A DNA stretch of 64,000 nucleotides. Origin: Symsagittifera roscoffensis (taxonomy: Eukaryota; Xenacoelomorpha; Acoela; Convolutidae). This document shows, piece after piece, positions 30,401 through 39,194 of the stretch. Position 1 is the first letter of the stretch. Each line of letters opens with the position of its first letter. The DNA lies in the NCBI RefSeq assembly GCF_963678635.1, contig NC_087069.1, positions 1,114,948 to 1,178,947 on the forward strand. Reading direction: 5' to 3'. A program made the position numbers and the translations under genes. Under the pieces are notes generated by a model that saw only the letters and a program-made list of their open reading frames with translations, made no database searches and had not been told where the DNA came from.

Positions 30401-31073
30401 CATTCCTCAGGACAATTCAGACCCGACAACATCGACGGGGACGTCGATAAATATTTTTGTCCGGGGAGTGGGGGTAGGACTTACCCACACCGAAAATTTG
30501 ATGATAAAGAAGCTCAAGGAAGTGAGAGAAACAAGCGAATTGGAACTGGAGGAAGAAGAGCCAGAGCCTACCATAGGTCGGAATTTCAAAACGAAATTCG
30601 AAATACCCAATGAATACTCGGAAAACATCATGATAACGGATAGCGACTTCATCCTGTCAAACAGGACCAGCGCGATCTGCATCACGGCGGACATGAGTTT
30701 CAAATCAAGATTGGAAGCTGACTTCAAAAGAGAGTACCAGAATGTAGAGTTTCTGTTTAGACAGAGACCAGGACTGGGAGGGATGGCAGCGCTTCCACCG
30801 TCAGTGGCACAAGTCCCGGGCAAATTTCTCTGCTTCCTAGTAACGAGAGTCAATGACAGGAACACAATTGATCCCGAACACGTGATAATGGCACTAACAA
30901 GACTACGCGACTTCATGATTGAAAGAGGAATAGTGGAGGTCTCGATGCCGGTGTACGACCCAAACAGGGGCAAACTGAGCTCGAGGGAATTGTACGCTAT
31001 CCTACATGTATTCTTTGCAGAAACTGAGATAATGGTGTATCTTCACAAGAAGTACTACTTGAGCATCGCCTGA
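27486..31073 (+). CDS. pol: Retroelement integrase with a C-terminal macro-like domain
   Basis: A 1195-codon frame starts with a TTG that belongs to the pol linker. Residues about 1-400 are a charged spacer. The HHCC zinc domain is at about 420-470 (HDQMGHQG, then CLACLQ). The rve core has Asp in VVQIDHQK (about 490), Asp in FQSDNGKAF (about 549) and Glu in LVERQNRT (about 584). A GPFMITEV / YENLKPH C-terminal domain follows. After an acidic linker, residues about 1030-1195 match a TARG1/OARD1-like macro domain: 'SAICITADM', a basic helix, 'FLCFLVTR', a long helix, 'VSMPVYDPNRG', and a final helix-strand 'VFFAETEIMVYL'. Loop 2 lacks the usual glycine/aspartate, so catalysis is doubtful while ADP-ribose binding is possible. 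The ORF is intact. Confidence 0.9.
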   Translation: MSKKTEFYERQEQREADRPEIKDGFSFMDKETYDSLPLTRWLDKSGKPIEDHPELPKEPLEKTILKKSRRIPIGIMLKSKIVRETLKAKGYDLNQVEEGTVRIDEDLMRLLEKLSDDKPIIQGKGQEAPELTILRREESVNNTDSSKGSVTDSKDVVRSLVEKIPDNILEQTKVRSKKVTFREEAEHLGLDQESGEWSRFMEEEETGEGKLSGEREEWDEDSDESSEGQDSLCMILAEEKLRQHDRELQTDPSSGRYNLEIQEVRGGEELEKIAVSRKPFRELSCNSNVRTNLVPVDDMRIVKRMICVKLSDDIHNPGEMNGQIMALKEHIKARYRLSDLKRAQKNDKMTSNLSKWIQSGVKEKGELEEDSYKILSQFYNEKKDLLYHTADGVVACKRRDEEKVLHKHNLIILPQLYQTEVLFRSHDQMGHQGIDKVRQRILNRFDWPGMRKACERWVNACLACLQVKDPRKMKFPLKSVESSEFNEVVQIDHQKICMTESGYNQILVIIDHFTKLAEAVPCQTASAEETCDHLITHWISRYGCPMTFQSDNGKAFVGDLTKELMKRSHIAQAHSTTYHPQTNGLVERQNRTLVNMLRVYCSRYMTDWDKYLPQVVGAYNSTQHSTTGISPFMMLTGRQRAMPLTFFYPEYEGKRTSPQANVKEAIKRQQELNEQCRRNTAQAQMRQRKKYDEKILQAKPYEVGQYVWVFQNVIPPKGTKKLLKKWRGPFMITEVHQQGRFYRLSTGRAAHYENLKPHVPSPEDWCLPKDMEGLEYLVVEPACELNEKGTREKNDGNENLSLDDNEKIGVESDAGSFVEEDWNDPEQDEVPKWMEPDRPTPPKTRTGNRKRTGMRYNRYGDDFLIDKIQPDKLGEELLSAGELEAGEEWQVIDDGGHYPQEDYSTPELETDLEQSEIERRESTNLRILEWMRDVKNESREGQSIQQVDVSAANYMKTEDPLFGWTATDRPLDIPQDNSDPTTSTGTSINIFVRGVGVGLTHTENLMIKKLKEVRETSELELEEEEPEPTIGRNFKTKFEIPNEYSENIMITDSDFILSNRTSAICITADMSFKSRLEADFKREYQNVEFLFRQRPGLGGMAALPPSVAQVPGKFLCFLVTRVNDRNTIDPEHVIMALTRLRDFMIERGIVEVSMPVYDPNRGKLSSRELYAILHVFFAETEIMVYLHKKYYLSIA

Positions 31074-31609
31074 GTCGGGTACATGGAGGTATCGAGTCGG
31101 GTTTGAGGGAGGAGTCTTGAGTCAGGTACTGGGGTGCGGCGCAGGTAAAGGGATCTTAAGATGTGATTGGCATGACAATTGAATTTTAAAAAAGAATTAA
31201 CGGTGCTAAAACATAAAATGAATCTGCATGCTTTTAAGGAAATTCCAATTGAATTGTTTTAAGTGATATGAGAATGATAAGATTTTAACCATACTGGTAG
31301 AAGGGGGGTCTCTAAGTTAGGAACGTGACATGTTAAGCTTTAATATGCTTTCTGTTTTCAGATCAAGTTTGAAAAACAAAGTTGAAAATCCAACTATACT
31401 CAAGCGAGAAACAGAAAGAGAAATCTTGATTGAACACGCGATAATCCGCACCTACAGCAAGCATTTGCAAGGGAACATTTCTAGAGAATTCTTGAGTTGG
31501 TTAATACTTGAGTCGGTTAGGTAATTCTTGAGCTGGTGAATACATACGTTGGGAAGGTAATTCTTGAGCTGGTTAACACATACCTACATACATCCCGAAG
31601 TCACAAAGA
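31074..31609 (+). other. Spacer between pol and the accessory ORFs
   Basis: About 540 bases without a supported gene; the plus frame at 31330-31524 has no domain. The last 120 bases hold four near repeats of 'ttcttgagctggttaa' (31485-31590), ending 20 bases before the next ATG. This could mark a subgenomic promoter, splice acceptor region or internal initiation site. Confidence 0.5.
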
Positions 31610-34600
31610 ATGGCAGACCGATTCTGGAAATCCATGCCCGCGGCCCTGAAGAAGCCCACTCTTGATGAGCTGTACAGACGCCTGAGGGACCTGGACTACA
31701 CCCAGTTAGACGAGAGAATGGCGGTGATGCTGAATGCCATCCTCCAGTTGGAAGACCAGGGTGAGTGCAGGGAGTCTGCGACGGAGGCTGTCTTGATGAT
31801 AGGCTACACCACCGAGGATATATCAAACCAAGAACAGACCAGATGGTTGTCTTGGAATGTGGATGGAGGAGTAAGGGGCTTTGACTTGGCAAGAAATCCT
31901 GGCCTGAGTAACAACACCGAACACGGCGCAGGAGAATTCCCACTACCAACTAGGCCAACAGCAAGATCCACAGGCCAGAGCTCGAGTAAGGTGCCGTCAA
32001 TGTCGCGAGCGCAACAGACGACCGAGGCATATCCGGATCTGGGTGTTCTAAAGAAAGAGCTCGAGAAGGCGCAGAAGGAAAAGAACAAGGCGAACCTCGA
32101 TCGGGATCAGGCAAAGCTGGATCGGGAGAAGATTCAGCTGGAGAGAGACCAGGCAGTCAACGAGCGAGATCAGACTCTGAAGTTACTTGAGATGCTAAGA
32201 GCTGAACATCAGCAGGAACTAAGGGTGCGGGAGAACGTCGCGAATCGTGATCAACTGAAGTCGGAGTTGGAAAGAATAGAACAGCGACAACGCGAGCTTG
32301 ACGCACAGAAGGGAGCCAGGCCAAAGGAGCGAGTGGTGACCAGCTCGAGGCCAGAGTCGCGCATGGAGGTGGATGAAGCTCCCAGGGCAAGAGGACGGTT
32401 CAACCTTGACCGCGAGGCCAGAGAACACATGAGTGAGGGGTTGGAAGTCTGGATACCGAATGACGCAACGCCTTCCTTGCGTAGCCTAGAGACACAACCT
32501 GTACGTCCACTGATGGATGTGATGCTGCCGGGATATACCCCAACCTCGACCTCGAGTGACAGTCAGGTGAGTGGCAGCTCATCGCGCCTGAAGGAGCTAG
32601 GCGAAAAAATACAGCAGAAAAGTCGTGAAAGATCGGCAAGACCGGAGCTTCCCCCAACTTGGAGGGAACAGCCGGTCAGGAGCGTCGTGATCGCAAGCTA
32701 TAAGAAAAACACAGAGAAGAGGTACCACAGGCATAATCGGCTGGACTGGAGTGCGGAGCAGGGAGCCAGGAGGGACTGCTTCCATGATGCAGCCTGGGTG
32801 GAGTATCTTGCACCACCTCGTGTGCCAGAGGGTGCAGTTCACATAATCATAGGGTACAGCCTGGTGCGGGTGTTGACCCGGATCCAGTCACATTGGCAGA
32901 CAGGAATCTTGAGTTTCGCTGGAGCTGCCACGCCACAGATGTTGGCAACCCTTGACATGCTAGGGATGACTAAAGTTTACACGGTGACCCTGATGATCGG
33001 GACCAACGATGTGTCAAGGGGAGAAGCGAGGAAAATAACGAGGCTGTACGACAAGATGAGCTGCCTTCTTGAGGAACTGAGGATCCAGATGGACCCCATC
33101 CTGCTGACGGTATGTACGGTCCCCTACAACATGACGTTTGATCAGCACGCCTTCGAGATGAACGAGAAGGTGCGGAACCTGAACAAGGTGATCCGAGACA
33201 TACACCGAAAGAGTGTGCTTCCTGTCAGACTATTGGACGTAGCGGAGCGCATGGAGAAAAAGGGATTCCCTGAAGACACCTCCAATGATGGAATCCACTT
33301 CGATAGGCCAAGGGGAGCGGAGTGGCTGAACGAGGTCTTCCAGGAACACATAAACACGCTAGAGGCGGATCTGCTGGAGACAGCCCAATTCACATTAGGA
33401 CCACCTCCGAACCCACCATTCCTTGCCTCAAGGGCCTTGGCTGGTCGCTTGGGAACGAGAATTGATACTAGAGACAGTTCGAGGAGCAACCAGACCCGAT
33501 TGCAGAGTGCCACGCCAATGGAGTCTGAGGAGGTAACGTCATCAACACCTCCAGGCTCGGCGATATCCTCAGTGGCAGTGGCAGAGAGCAGGAGGGAAAA
33601 GAAGTCTATGGAGACCGCTCGCTTGAGATATCCTGAGAAGGTGAAAGAACTGGACCTAGAGAGTTTGGAATGCAGGCGAGAATTGGCGGAAACCCTGGGG
33701 ATCGAACGAGTGTCGCACGAGGATTTAAATAGACATCATTGCATGGACTGGTTGAAAGCTCATGAGGCGCACTTCTCGATAGCGAAATTGATGGAGACCA
33801 CAGACCTGACTGGAATTCCCACAAAAGCGATCATGGGACCGATTAACTATAGACCTCTCAAGCTACTGGGGAGTCCCGGATTTATAGCAGAACCTCCCAA
33901 GCACCGAACGAGCATTGCCAGGATCAGGTTGGCGACCCCGGCACAGTTGATAGTGGTAGACAAGCTACTCAATCCGGGGGGAATGGAATTGCCGGATGCC
34001 GCTTACGAAGGCTCGAAATTGGCTGAAGATCCCAGGTACGGGAAGCCCTGTGGCAGCACCCAACTGGCCAAAACCTTGGCAGTTTATGATAGAGCAGATC
34101 CAGCTGCTGCGAGAGTGGTCATTGTGGCGGGATCGGACTTCGAAGGAACGTCTCCCAAGTTGTTCTGGCCGGAGACTCTAATATACTCTTTGCCAGGAGC
34201 TGAACTGAACCAGATGTTAACTCTGGTGGTGGCAATAAAGTCGGAGATGCCCTGTGAACCTGAGCTGCTATTGTTTGCAGGAATGAATGATCACCTGCAC
34301 GCGATGGGACTTCTTGAGCAACTGAAGGGCAATGAAATTCCGACATCGAGGAAGATATGGGAAGCCATTCAGGCGTTGTTTGCGGCGATGAATGAAGTAC
34401 AAGAGAATGGTGTCTCGAGATTTGGGTCCAAGACGAAGGTGGTGTTTACCACATCCCCGGGATACGCGAATATGCCCCCCGCCCTACAATTCGTGTACGC
34501 GGTCTTGATCCTAATAGCAGAAGGGAATGAATGGCGGATTCTAATGGCAGCCCCCAATCGGGAGTTGGAGCCATCGAACCTGAGGCTTCGCAAGTCAGAA

Positions 34601-35569
34601 TTGGCGGCGGCATGGGCGGACATATCTCATGCACTGAGGGGCTTTTACGGACTAGCCGATATCTTGATCGTATTGGACGAGGTACTCTTGCTAGAGATAT
34701 CGAACTATGCCAGGCAACTTAAGTTCAGCCCAGTCATCGGGGACGATCACCCGGCGATAAGCCAATTGACGGCCAGCTTGTGGTTTCGGAGTATGGATGT
34801 GAAGATCACAAATTCTACCAGCAAGTCTAGAGGTCCCAGTAACGAGAGAAGAAATGTGGCCGAGACGGAAAAACAGTTAGAATCGATGAAATATCGCTTG
34901 ACTCAAGAGAATGGCTGGTGGCCATTTTTGACACCAAGGGTGGAGAACGCCACGAACAAGACGAGAGAGGAAGCACCACCCCTCGTGAAACAAGTCTGGA
35001 GTTTTCTGGAGAAGCAACTGGAGCTGGCCGAAGTAAGAGACATGACGGTGGCTAGATTTGTCTCGGCCGCCAATGAAGTGACGATTGGAGGGTTCTGGAG
35101 AGAGCACGCCAAGGGTGAATTGAAGACTAGGAGGGATTATGAGATTCTCAAGTTCTTGAGTCCTTGCTGGGAGAAGGAATTCATGGCAGGAATGTTCGGC
35201 ACCACGGCGACTATCTTTGGAGCCTTCGTGCAGGAGATACTGGGCATGCCCATCAGCCTGCTCTTGGCCTTGTATTTGGTCTACCCCAGATACTTGTTCA
35301 ACATGGGCCCAGCATACATGTTTAGTCGAGGAGTGGAGACACTTCGAGTTGATGGGTACCTGGCACTAGTACTCTTGACCCATGGGGAATTGGTGTCGTT
35401 TCATCGATTAATGGAATATGGAGAGCCTCTGTCTATGGGGAGAGTCCACTCGAGCATTGAAACCAGCTCCTACAAGTGTGCCGCAGGGTTGAAGACGTTG
35501 CTAATGCAATACCTCATGATGCAGAATCGGCACATGACGGGTGAAGATGAGAATCCAACCTCGAGATGA
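31610..35569 (+). CDS. Accessory ORF A: coiled coil plus two SGNH/GDSL hydrolase-like domains, 1319 aa
   Basis: It is intact from ATG 31610. Residues about 140-235 form a strong coiled coil (repeated ERDQ / DRDQ). Domain 1 (about 405-590) has all four SGNH blocks: nucleophile Ser in IIIGYSLVRVL (GDSL with Tyr for Asp), Gly in SFAGAATP, Asn in MIGTNDVS, and Asp-x-x-His in SNDGIHFD. SGNH enzymes cleave esters. Domain 2 (about 830-1060) is similar but degenerate: AGSDF, PGAELNQ, FAGMNDHL, and GDDHP near the end. The C-terminal 250 residues are helical with a hydrophobic stretch (FVQEILGMPISLLLAL). The stop overlaps the next ATG as ATGA. Esterase domains occur in some LINE ORF1 proteins; I know of none in an LTR element of this kind. 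Confidence 0.85.
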   Translation: MADRFWKSMPAALKKPTLDELYRRLRDLDYTQLDERMAVMLNAILQLEDQGECRESATEAVLMIGYTTEDISNQEQTRWLSWNVDGGVRGFDLARNPGLSNNTEHGAGEFPLPTRPTARSTGQSSSKVPSMSRAQQTTEAYPDLGVLKKELEKAQKEKNKANLDRDQAKLDREKIQLERDQAVNERDQTLKLLEMLRAEHQQELRVRENVANRDQLKSELERIEQRQRELDAQKGARPKERVVTSSRPESRMEVDEAPRARGRFNLDREAREHMSEGLEVWIPNDATPSLRSLETQPVRPLMDVMLPGYTPTSTSSDSQVSGSSSRLKELGEKIQQKSRERSARPELPPTWREQPVRSVVIASYKKNTEKRYHRHNRLDWSAEQGARRDCFHDAAWVEYLAPPRVPEGAVHIIIGYSLVRVLTRIQSHWQTGILSFAGAATPQMLATLDMLGMTKVYTVTLMIGTNDVSRGEARKITRLYDKMSCLLEELRIQMDPILLTVCTVPYNMTFDQHAFEMNEKVRNLNKVIRDIHRKSVLPVRLLDVAERMEKKGFPEDTSNDGIHFDRPRGAEWLNEVFQEHINTLEADLLETAQFTLGPPPNPPFLASRALAGRLGTRIDTRDSSRSNQTRLQSATPMESEEVTSSTPPGSAISSVAVAESRREKKSMETARLRYPEKVKELDLESLECRRELAETLGIERVSHEDLNRHHCMDWLKAHEAHFSIAKLMETTDLTGIPTKAIMGPINYRPLKLLGSPGFIAEPPKHRTSIARIRLATPAQLIVVDKLLNPGGMELPDAAYEGSKLAEDPRYGKPCGSTQLAKTLAVYDRADPAAARVVIVAGSDFEGTSPKLFWPETLIYSLPGAELNQMLTLVVAIKSEMPCEPELLLFAGMNDHLHAMGLLEQLKGNEIPTSRKIWEAIQALFAAMNEVQENGVSRFGSKTKVVFTTSPGYANMPPALQFVYAVLILIAEGNEWRILMAAPNRELEPSNLRLRKSELAAAWADISHALRGFYGLADILIVLDEVLLLEISNYARQLKFSPVIGDDHPAISQLTASLWFRSMDVKITNSTSKSRGPSNERRNVAETEKQLESMKYRLTQENGWWPFLTPRVENATNKTREEAPPLVKQVWSFLEKQLELAEVRDMTVARFVSAANEVTIGGFWREHAKGELKTRRDYEILKFLSPCWEKEFMAGMFGTTATIFGAFVQEILGMPISLLLALYLVYPRYLFNMGPAYMFSRGVETLRVDGYLALVLLTHGELVSFHRLMEYGEPLSMGRVHSSIETSSYKCAAGLKTLLMQYLMMQNRHMTGEDENPTSR

Positions 35570-37272
35570 GGTCGGACCCAATTGGGATAATCCGGGGTCT
35601 AGAGGAGGTGGTGACCTGCATTTATGGTCCAGCAGTGACGTACGCGTTCCCAGATCCCCTGGTGACAACGTATCGTCACTCTGTGACGCACTTGAGTCTC
35701 ATCAATATACTGGATGGGACGGCGCTAAATTGGTGTCAGCAGGAGGTGCTCAGAGCGCGTATGAGCAACACGGTACTCTTTGGAAAAGTGAAAGATGCCG
35801 AGCTGATAGTGTGCAACTTCAGGGGACAAATGCAATGTAGAATGGGAGGCAAGCGAGAGGGCCCCATTGAAATGTATCCCAAGTTTTGGAACTTGAACCC
35901 ATTGACGGCAGACGGACGAGAAGTCTTGAGAATTCCTGCCTGGAAGGAGTGCTTTGCACTGGTCAAGAGGGAGCTGCAGGCCATAATGAAGAAAGAAATC
36001 CTCCCAGCCACCATGCCTGAGTTCCCGATAGTCAGGAGGATGACCTTGGGAATGAACAGTCCCTTGGTAGTTCCCTCCATAATGGCGAGGATGACAACGG
36101 AGGAAATGCAGAAGTATTTCACTGATGGCTGGGACCCCCTGTTCATCGGCTACACGGCGGCGGTCTACTTCCATACCAGCGAGACGAAGGTAAATTCGTG
36201 GACGACGCAAGTGAAAAAGAGTAGAGGTTCCCAGCCCCCCGGATATGAGGTGCGAAAGGTCTTGAGAGTTCTTGAGAAGGAGGGACTTGAGAACATGCTA
36301 CCCATATGGGATGATGGCAGGATGATCATGATGGAGGGGCACGTCGCATTGGTGGACGACATGAAATTTGCAACGAGAAAATATAAGGCACCCTATGGCT
36401 TGGAACAGGTAGAAATGAGACAGGAGGGAAAAGAGCTAGATGCAGCAGGTCAACTGCATGTAGCCCTGACGGAATACAAGAAGCTGGACCCTACGACACC
36501 ATCACCACTGTCAGTGGACACGCCTGGAGACAAGAGGAGTGGACCCGTTGAGGACCGATTCAAAAGAATTCTCGAGAGAAGGAGAAATGAGTCAGAGGAA
36601 GAGAGTATGGATGAAACTCTCAGTGAAGCCGGTGAAGACATGGAAATAGGGAATACGCCTGAACCAGGGCCATCAGGGGAGGAGCTCACCACTCAAGAGC
36701 TGTTGAAAGACTTGAGCGAGGAGAATTGGGCAGATACTGCCACCCCACCTCTGAATCCGTCCCCCCGGAAGAACCTGGAATTGCCATTGGCAGGTGAGAC
36801 CTTCAATATGGGAATGTTACTCTTGAGCTCGGAGGAAAGGGAGAAGAACACGTTCGAAGGGAACAGGGACATGTTCCTGGGATCTCTGAAGGACGATGCT
36901 TGGCAGGAGTTCTTAGAAGAATTCAATCAAGAAGTGGGCAGCGAGACGACTCTGGACAAATTTAAGAGGGAACTGTGGGACACAGTCGTAAGGTTTGGAG
37001 AACCGCTCTTGATAGGAACGGGCCTGGATGAGAAAGCGAGAAAAGAGCTGCTGAACAAGCTGGTAGAGCTGAGGAATTCACGATCGAAGGCCAGAGAAGA
37101 GAAATGTGAGGACAGCTCTACTCTGAAACAAAAAACTGTAGATAAAATAGTTGATGATATAAAAAGGGATAAGGTTGGGACTAGTAATATGATTAAAAGT
37201 ACTAATATCCTTAAGGCTCGAGCAGGGGGAGGCAAGAGTTGGAAGGATTGGACAGAGAGGTCGAATCAGTGA
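35566..37272 (+). CDS. Accessory ORF B, 568 aa, unknown
   Basis: It is intact, and its ATG overlaps the previous stop (ATGA). The N-terminal 300 residues look like a folded domain (aromatic and Met-rich, for example 'MPEFPIVRRMTLGMNSP', 'WDPLFIGYTAAVYF'). The middle is acidic and Pro/Ser-rich (about 320-400). The rest is helical with charged segments, ending in Lys-rich sequence. No known domain is recognised. The stop overlaps the next ATG as TGATG. Its length and lack of interruptions in a copy whose pol is broken suggest real coding. Confidence 0.75.
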   Translation: MRSDPIGIIRGLEEVVTCIYGPAVTYAFPDPLVTTYRHSVTHLSLINILDGTALNWCQQEVLRARMSNTVLFGKVKDAELIVCNFRGQMQCRMGGKREGPIEMYPKFWNLNPLTADGREVLRIPAWKECFALVKRELQAIMKKEILPATMPEFPIVRRMTLGMNSPLVVPSIMARMTTEEMQKYFTDGWDPLFIGYTAAVYFHTSETKVNSWTTQVKKSRGSQPPGYEVRKVLRVLEKEGLENMLPIWDDGRMIMMEGHVALVDDMKFATRKYKAPYGLEQVEMRQEGKELDAAGQLHVALTEYKKLDPTTPSPLSVDTPGDKRSGPVEDRFKRILERRRNESEEESMDETLSEAGEDMEIGNTPEPGPSGEELTTQELLKDLSEENWADTATPPLNPSPRKNLELPLAGETFNMGMLLLSSEEREKNTFEGNRDMFLGSLKDDAWQEFLEEFNQEVGSETTLDKFKRELWDTVVRFGEPLLIGTGLDEKARKELLNKLVELRNSRSKAREEKCEDSSTLKQKTVDKIVDDIKRDKVGTSNMIKSTNILKARAGGGKSWKDWTERSNQ

Positions 37273-39188
37273 TGATAGCCACAACACCCTCAAGCAGGAA
37301 TGTGAAGACTCGCAAGAGGAAGAGAGAAGTGGAAGGGTTGGGTAGTCCTTCAGTGGATGCTGTTTCGGAAGGTAACTTGAGAGAGACGGCGCCCATAGTT
37401 TTGGCTCGATGCAAGACGGCGGCATACAAGAACAGCTCGGAGCTCAGAAGACCACTTGAAGTAGAAAAGGAAATAGAGGTTTCCACCAGTTCGACATCGG
37501 AAGAAGACTTCAAGCCTCAGAAGATAAACGTAAAGAGAGGTTCAACGTACGGACAGACATGGGAAGTGGATGTCGGCAAAGAATGGATCTCGAAGGCACA
37601 TCAGGACCTGGGCAAACAAGTGACGAGTGATCCATTGGAGAGGAACAAAACGAGGAACACTTCCCGGACGTGGTGGGTGGCCCTCGAAACATTGGAGGAA
37701 ATGGAAGACTGCTTGAAGAAGTTGGACAGTGGAACAGCTCGTAAGCGACGCAATTGGGCCACCCAGCAAAAAGCCGAGGTTAATAAAATAGAAATGGCAA
37801 AACATCTGAAGAGGTCCTGGCAGAGTTTGTTGAAGGATCATTTTGAAGAAGCAAGGAGGACACCCTCATCAGCACCGCCATTAATGGCGAATCCCTTCGT
37901 TAGAACTGCAGGACAATTGATGTTCACCTGGAGTCTGGTGGGAATAGAGTTGGAGACATTGACCTCGTATGACAGGCTGAAGTTGGGAAGCAAGACGCTA
38001 GGTGTGTATCAGGCACTGATGCAACACGTAGCCAGGGACAATTCAGGCTTGAGCCTGGCTAGAAGGAAGGATGCCACATGTTTCTTGAGATGGATAATGT
38101 CAATGATGTCTGATAGCACCATCCTGGCATGCCACCAGAGAGCAAGCGGAAGTAAAACCATGGAAAAAAGAGTCTCAACGATCATCTTGAACGTATATCA
38201 GAGTACAGGAATAGAGAAGGAAGATGGTTCCAGACTATCCCTAGAGAACCACAGAAAGCTAGACGAGGTACGGAGGTTTTATAATAAGAAGTTCGAAGAA
38301 GAACATGATGTTCACCGTAACCTGGCCTCGTCAGAGCAGTACTCGAGACTCAGCGAGAAGGGGGAATACCAATATGTGTCGGGAGTGATGGGAATAGCCT
38401 ACAACCCCATCTTAGACTCGGAAGCTGGAGGCGCCCACAGAAACCATGAGGTGGCGGAGCTACTGAAGTTTTGGACAGAAAAAATAATGGAAATAGACGC
38501 GGTGGAAAGAGAGAGGCCGAGCCTGGGCCTGATTCTTGAGAAAACAACAGAGGTGGTAAGCATACCGCGCTCAGACAAGAGAGTTGAGGTGAACATGGGC
38601 GATGGAAATGGCTTGTTAACCACGAACTTGGGAGTGGTATGGAAGCTACTAAGACCCTCCTGGTGTCCACATCCCCACGCGAGTCTGATCGAGGAAACCA
38701 CCGAGCGAGTGAGGTTAGCACCAACGGAAGATGAAGATCTGGCAAAGTTGAGTGTGCTGCATAAGCTAATCTCACCTCAGATGCAAGAGCCAAGCGAAAA
38801 GACGAGCAATCCCGGGTCAGCAAAGAAATTGGAGACGGGTAGCTGTCTGGATTCGACGTGTGGAAACGGAGAGCACACCTGCGATGGACGGTCATGCGTC
38901 AGAATACTGTCATTTCAAAAAGAAGACCTGGTCACTTGGTTCGAAGACATCACAGAAAGGGAGAAAAGTGAAGTGCAAATAGTAGCGGAGTGTTACGCGA
39001 GAACCACGGTGAATATAGCGACAGCTCTCGGATTCTTCTCGAGAATGTGTAGTCTGCAGTCACTGGAAAGACTAGAGTCTGAACATCATTTAGTGACGGC
39101 GTTGAGCGTAGAATCATGGCCTGGGGTGTTGCAGGTGACTCAAAAACACACCCGGAGCTGGAAGGTTGGTCTCGAGGCGGAAATGTGA
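37272..39188 (+). CDS. Accessory ORF C, 638 aa, unknown
   Basis: ATG 37272 shares its A with the TGA of ORF B (TGATG). A basic KTRKRKRE cluster near the N-terminus could be a nuclear signal. The middle is helical (about 150-330). The C-terminal third has clustered cysteines (CLDSTCGNGEHTCDGRSC, about residues 540-557), suggesting a metal site or disulfides. No known domain. The stop TGA is followed in the same frame, two codons later, by the ATG of the next ORF. Confidence 0.72.
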   Translation: MIATTPSSRNVKTRKRKREVEGLGSPSVDAVSEGNLRETAPIVLARCKTAAYKNSSELRRPLEVEKEIEVSTSSTSEEDFKPQKINVKRGSTYGQTWEVDVGKEWISKAHQDLGKQVTSDPLERNKTRNTSRTWWVALETLEEMEDCLKKLDSGTARKRRNWATQQKAEVNKIEMAKHLKRSWQSLLKDHFEEARRTPSSAPPLMANPFVRTAGQLMFTWSLVGIELETLTSYDRLKLGSKTLGVYQALMQHVARDNSGLSLARRKDATCFLRWIMSMMSDSTILACHQRASGSKTMEKRVSTIILNVYQSTGIEKEDGSRLSLENHRKLDEVRRFYNKKFEEEHDVHRNLASSEQYSRLSEKGEYQYVSGVMGIAYNPILDSEAGGAHRNHEVAELLKFWTEKIMEIDAVERERPSLGLILEKTTEVVSIPRSDKRVEVNMGDGNGLLTTNLGVVWKLLRPSWCPHPHASLIEETTERVRLAPTEDEDLAKLSVLHKLISPQMQEPSEKTSNPGSAKKLETGSCLDSTCGNGEHTCDGRSCVRILSFQKEDLVTWFEDITEREKSEVQIVAECYARTTVNIATALGFFSRMCSLQSLERLESEHHLVTALSVESWPGVLQVTQKHTRSWKVGLEAEM

Positions 39189-39194
39189 TTTCCC

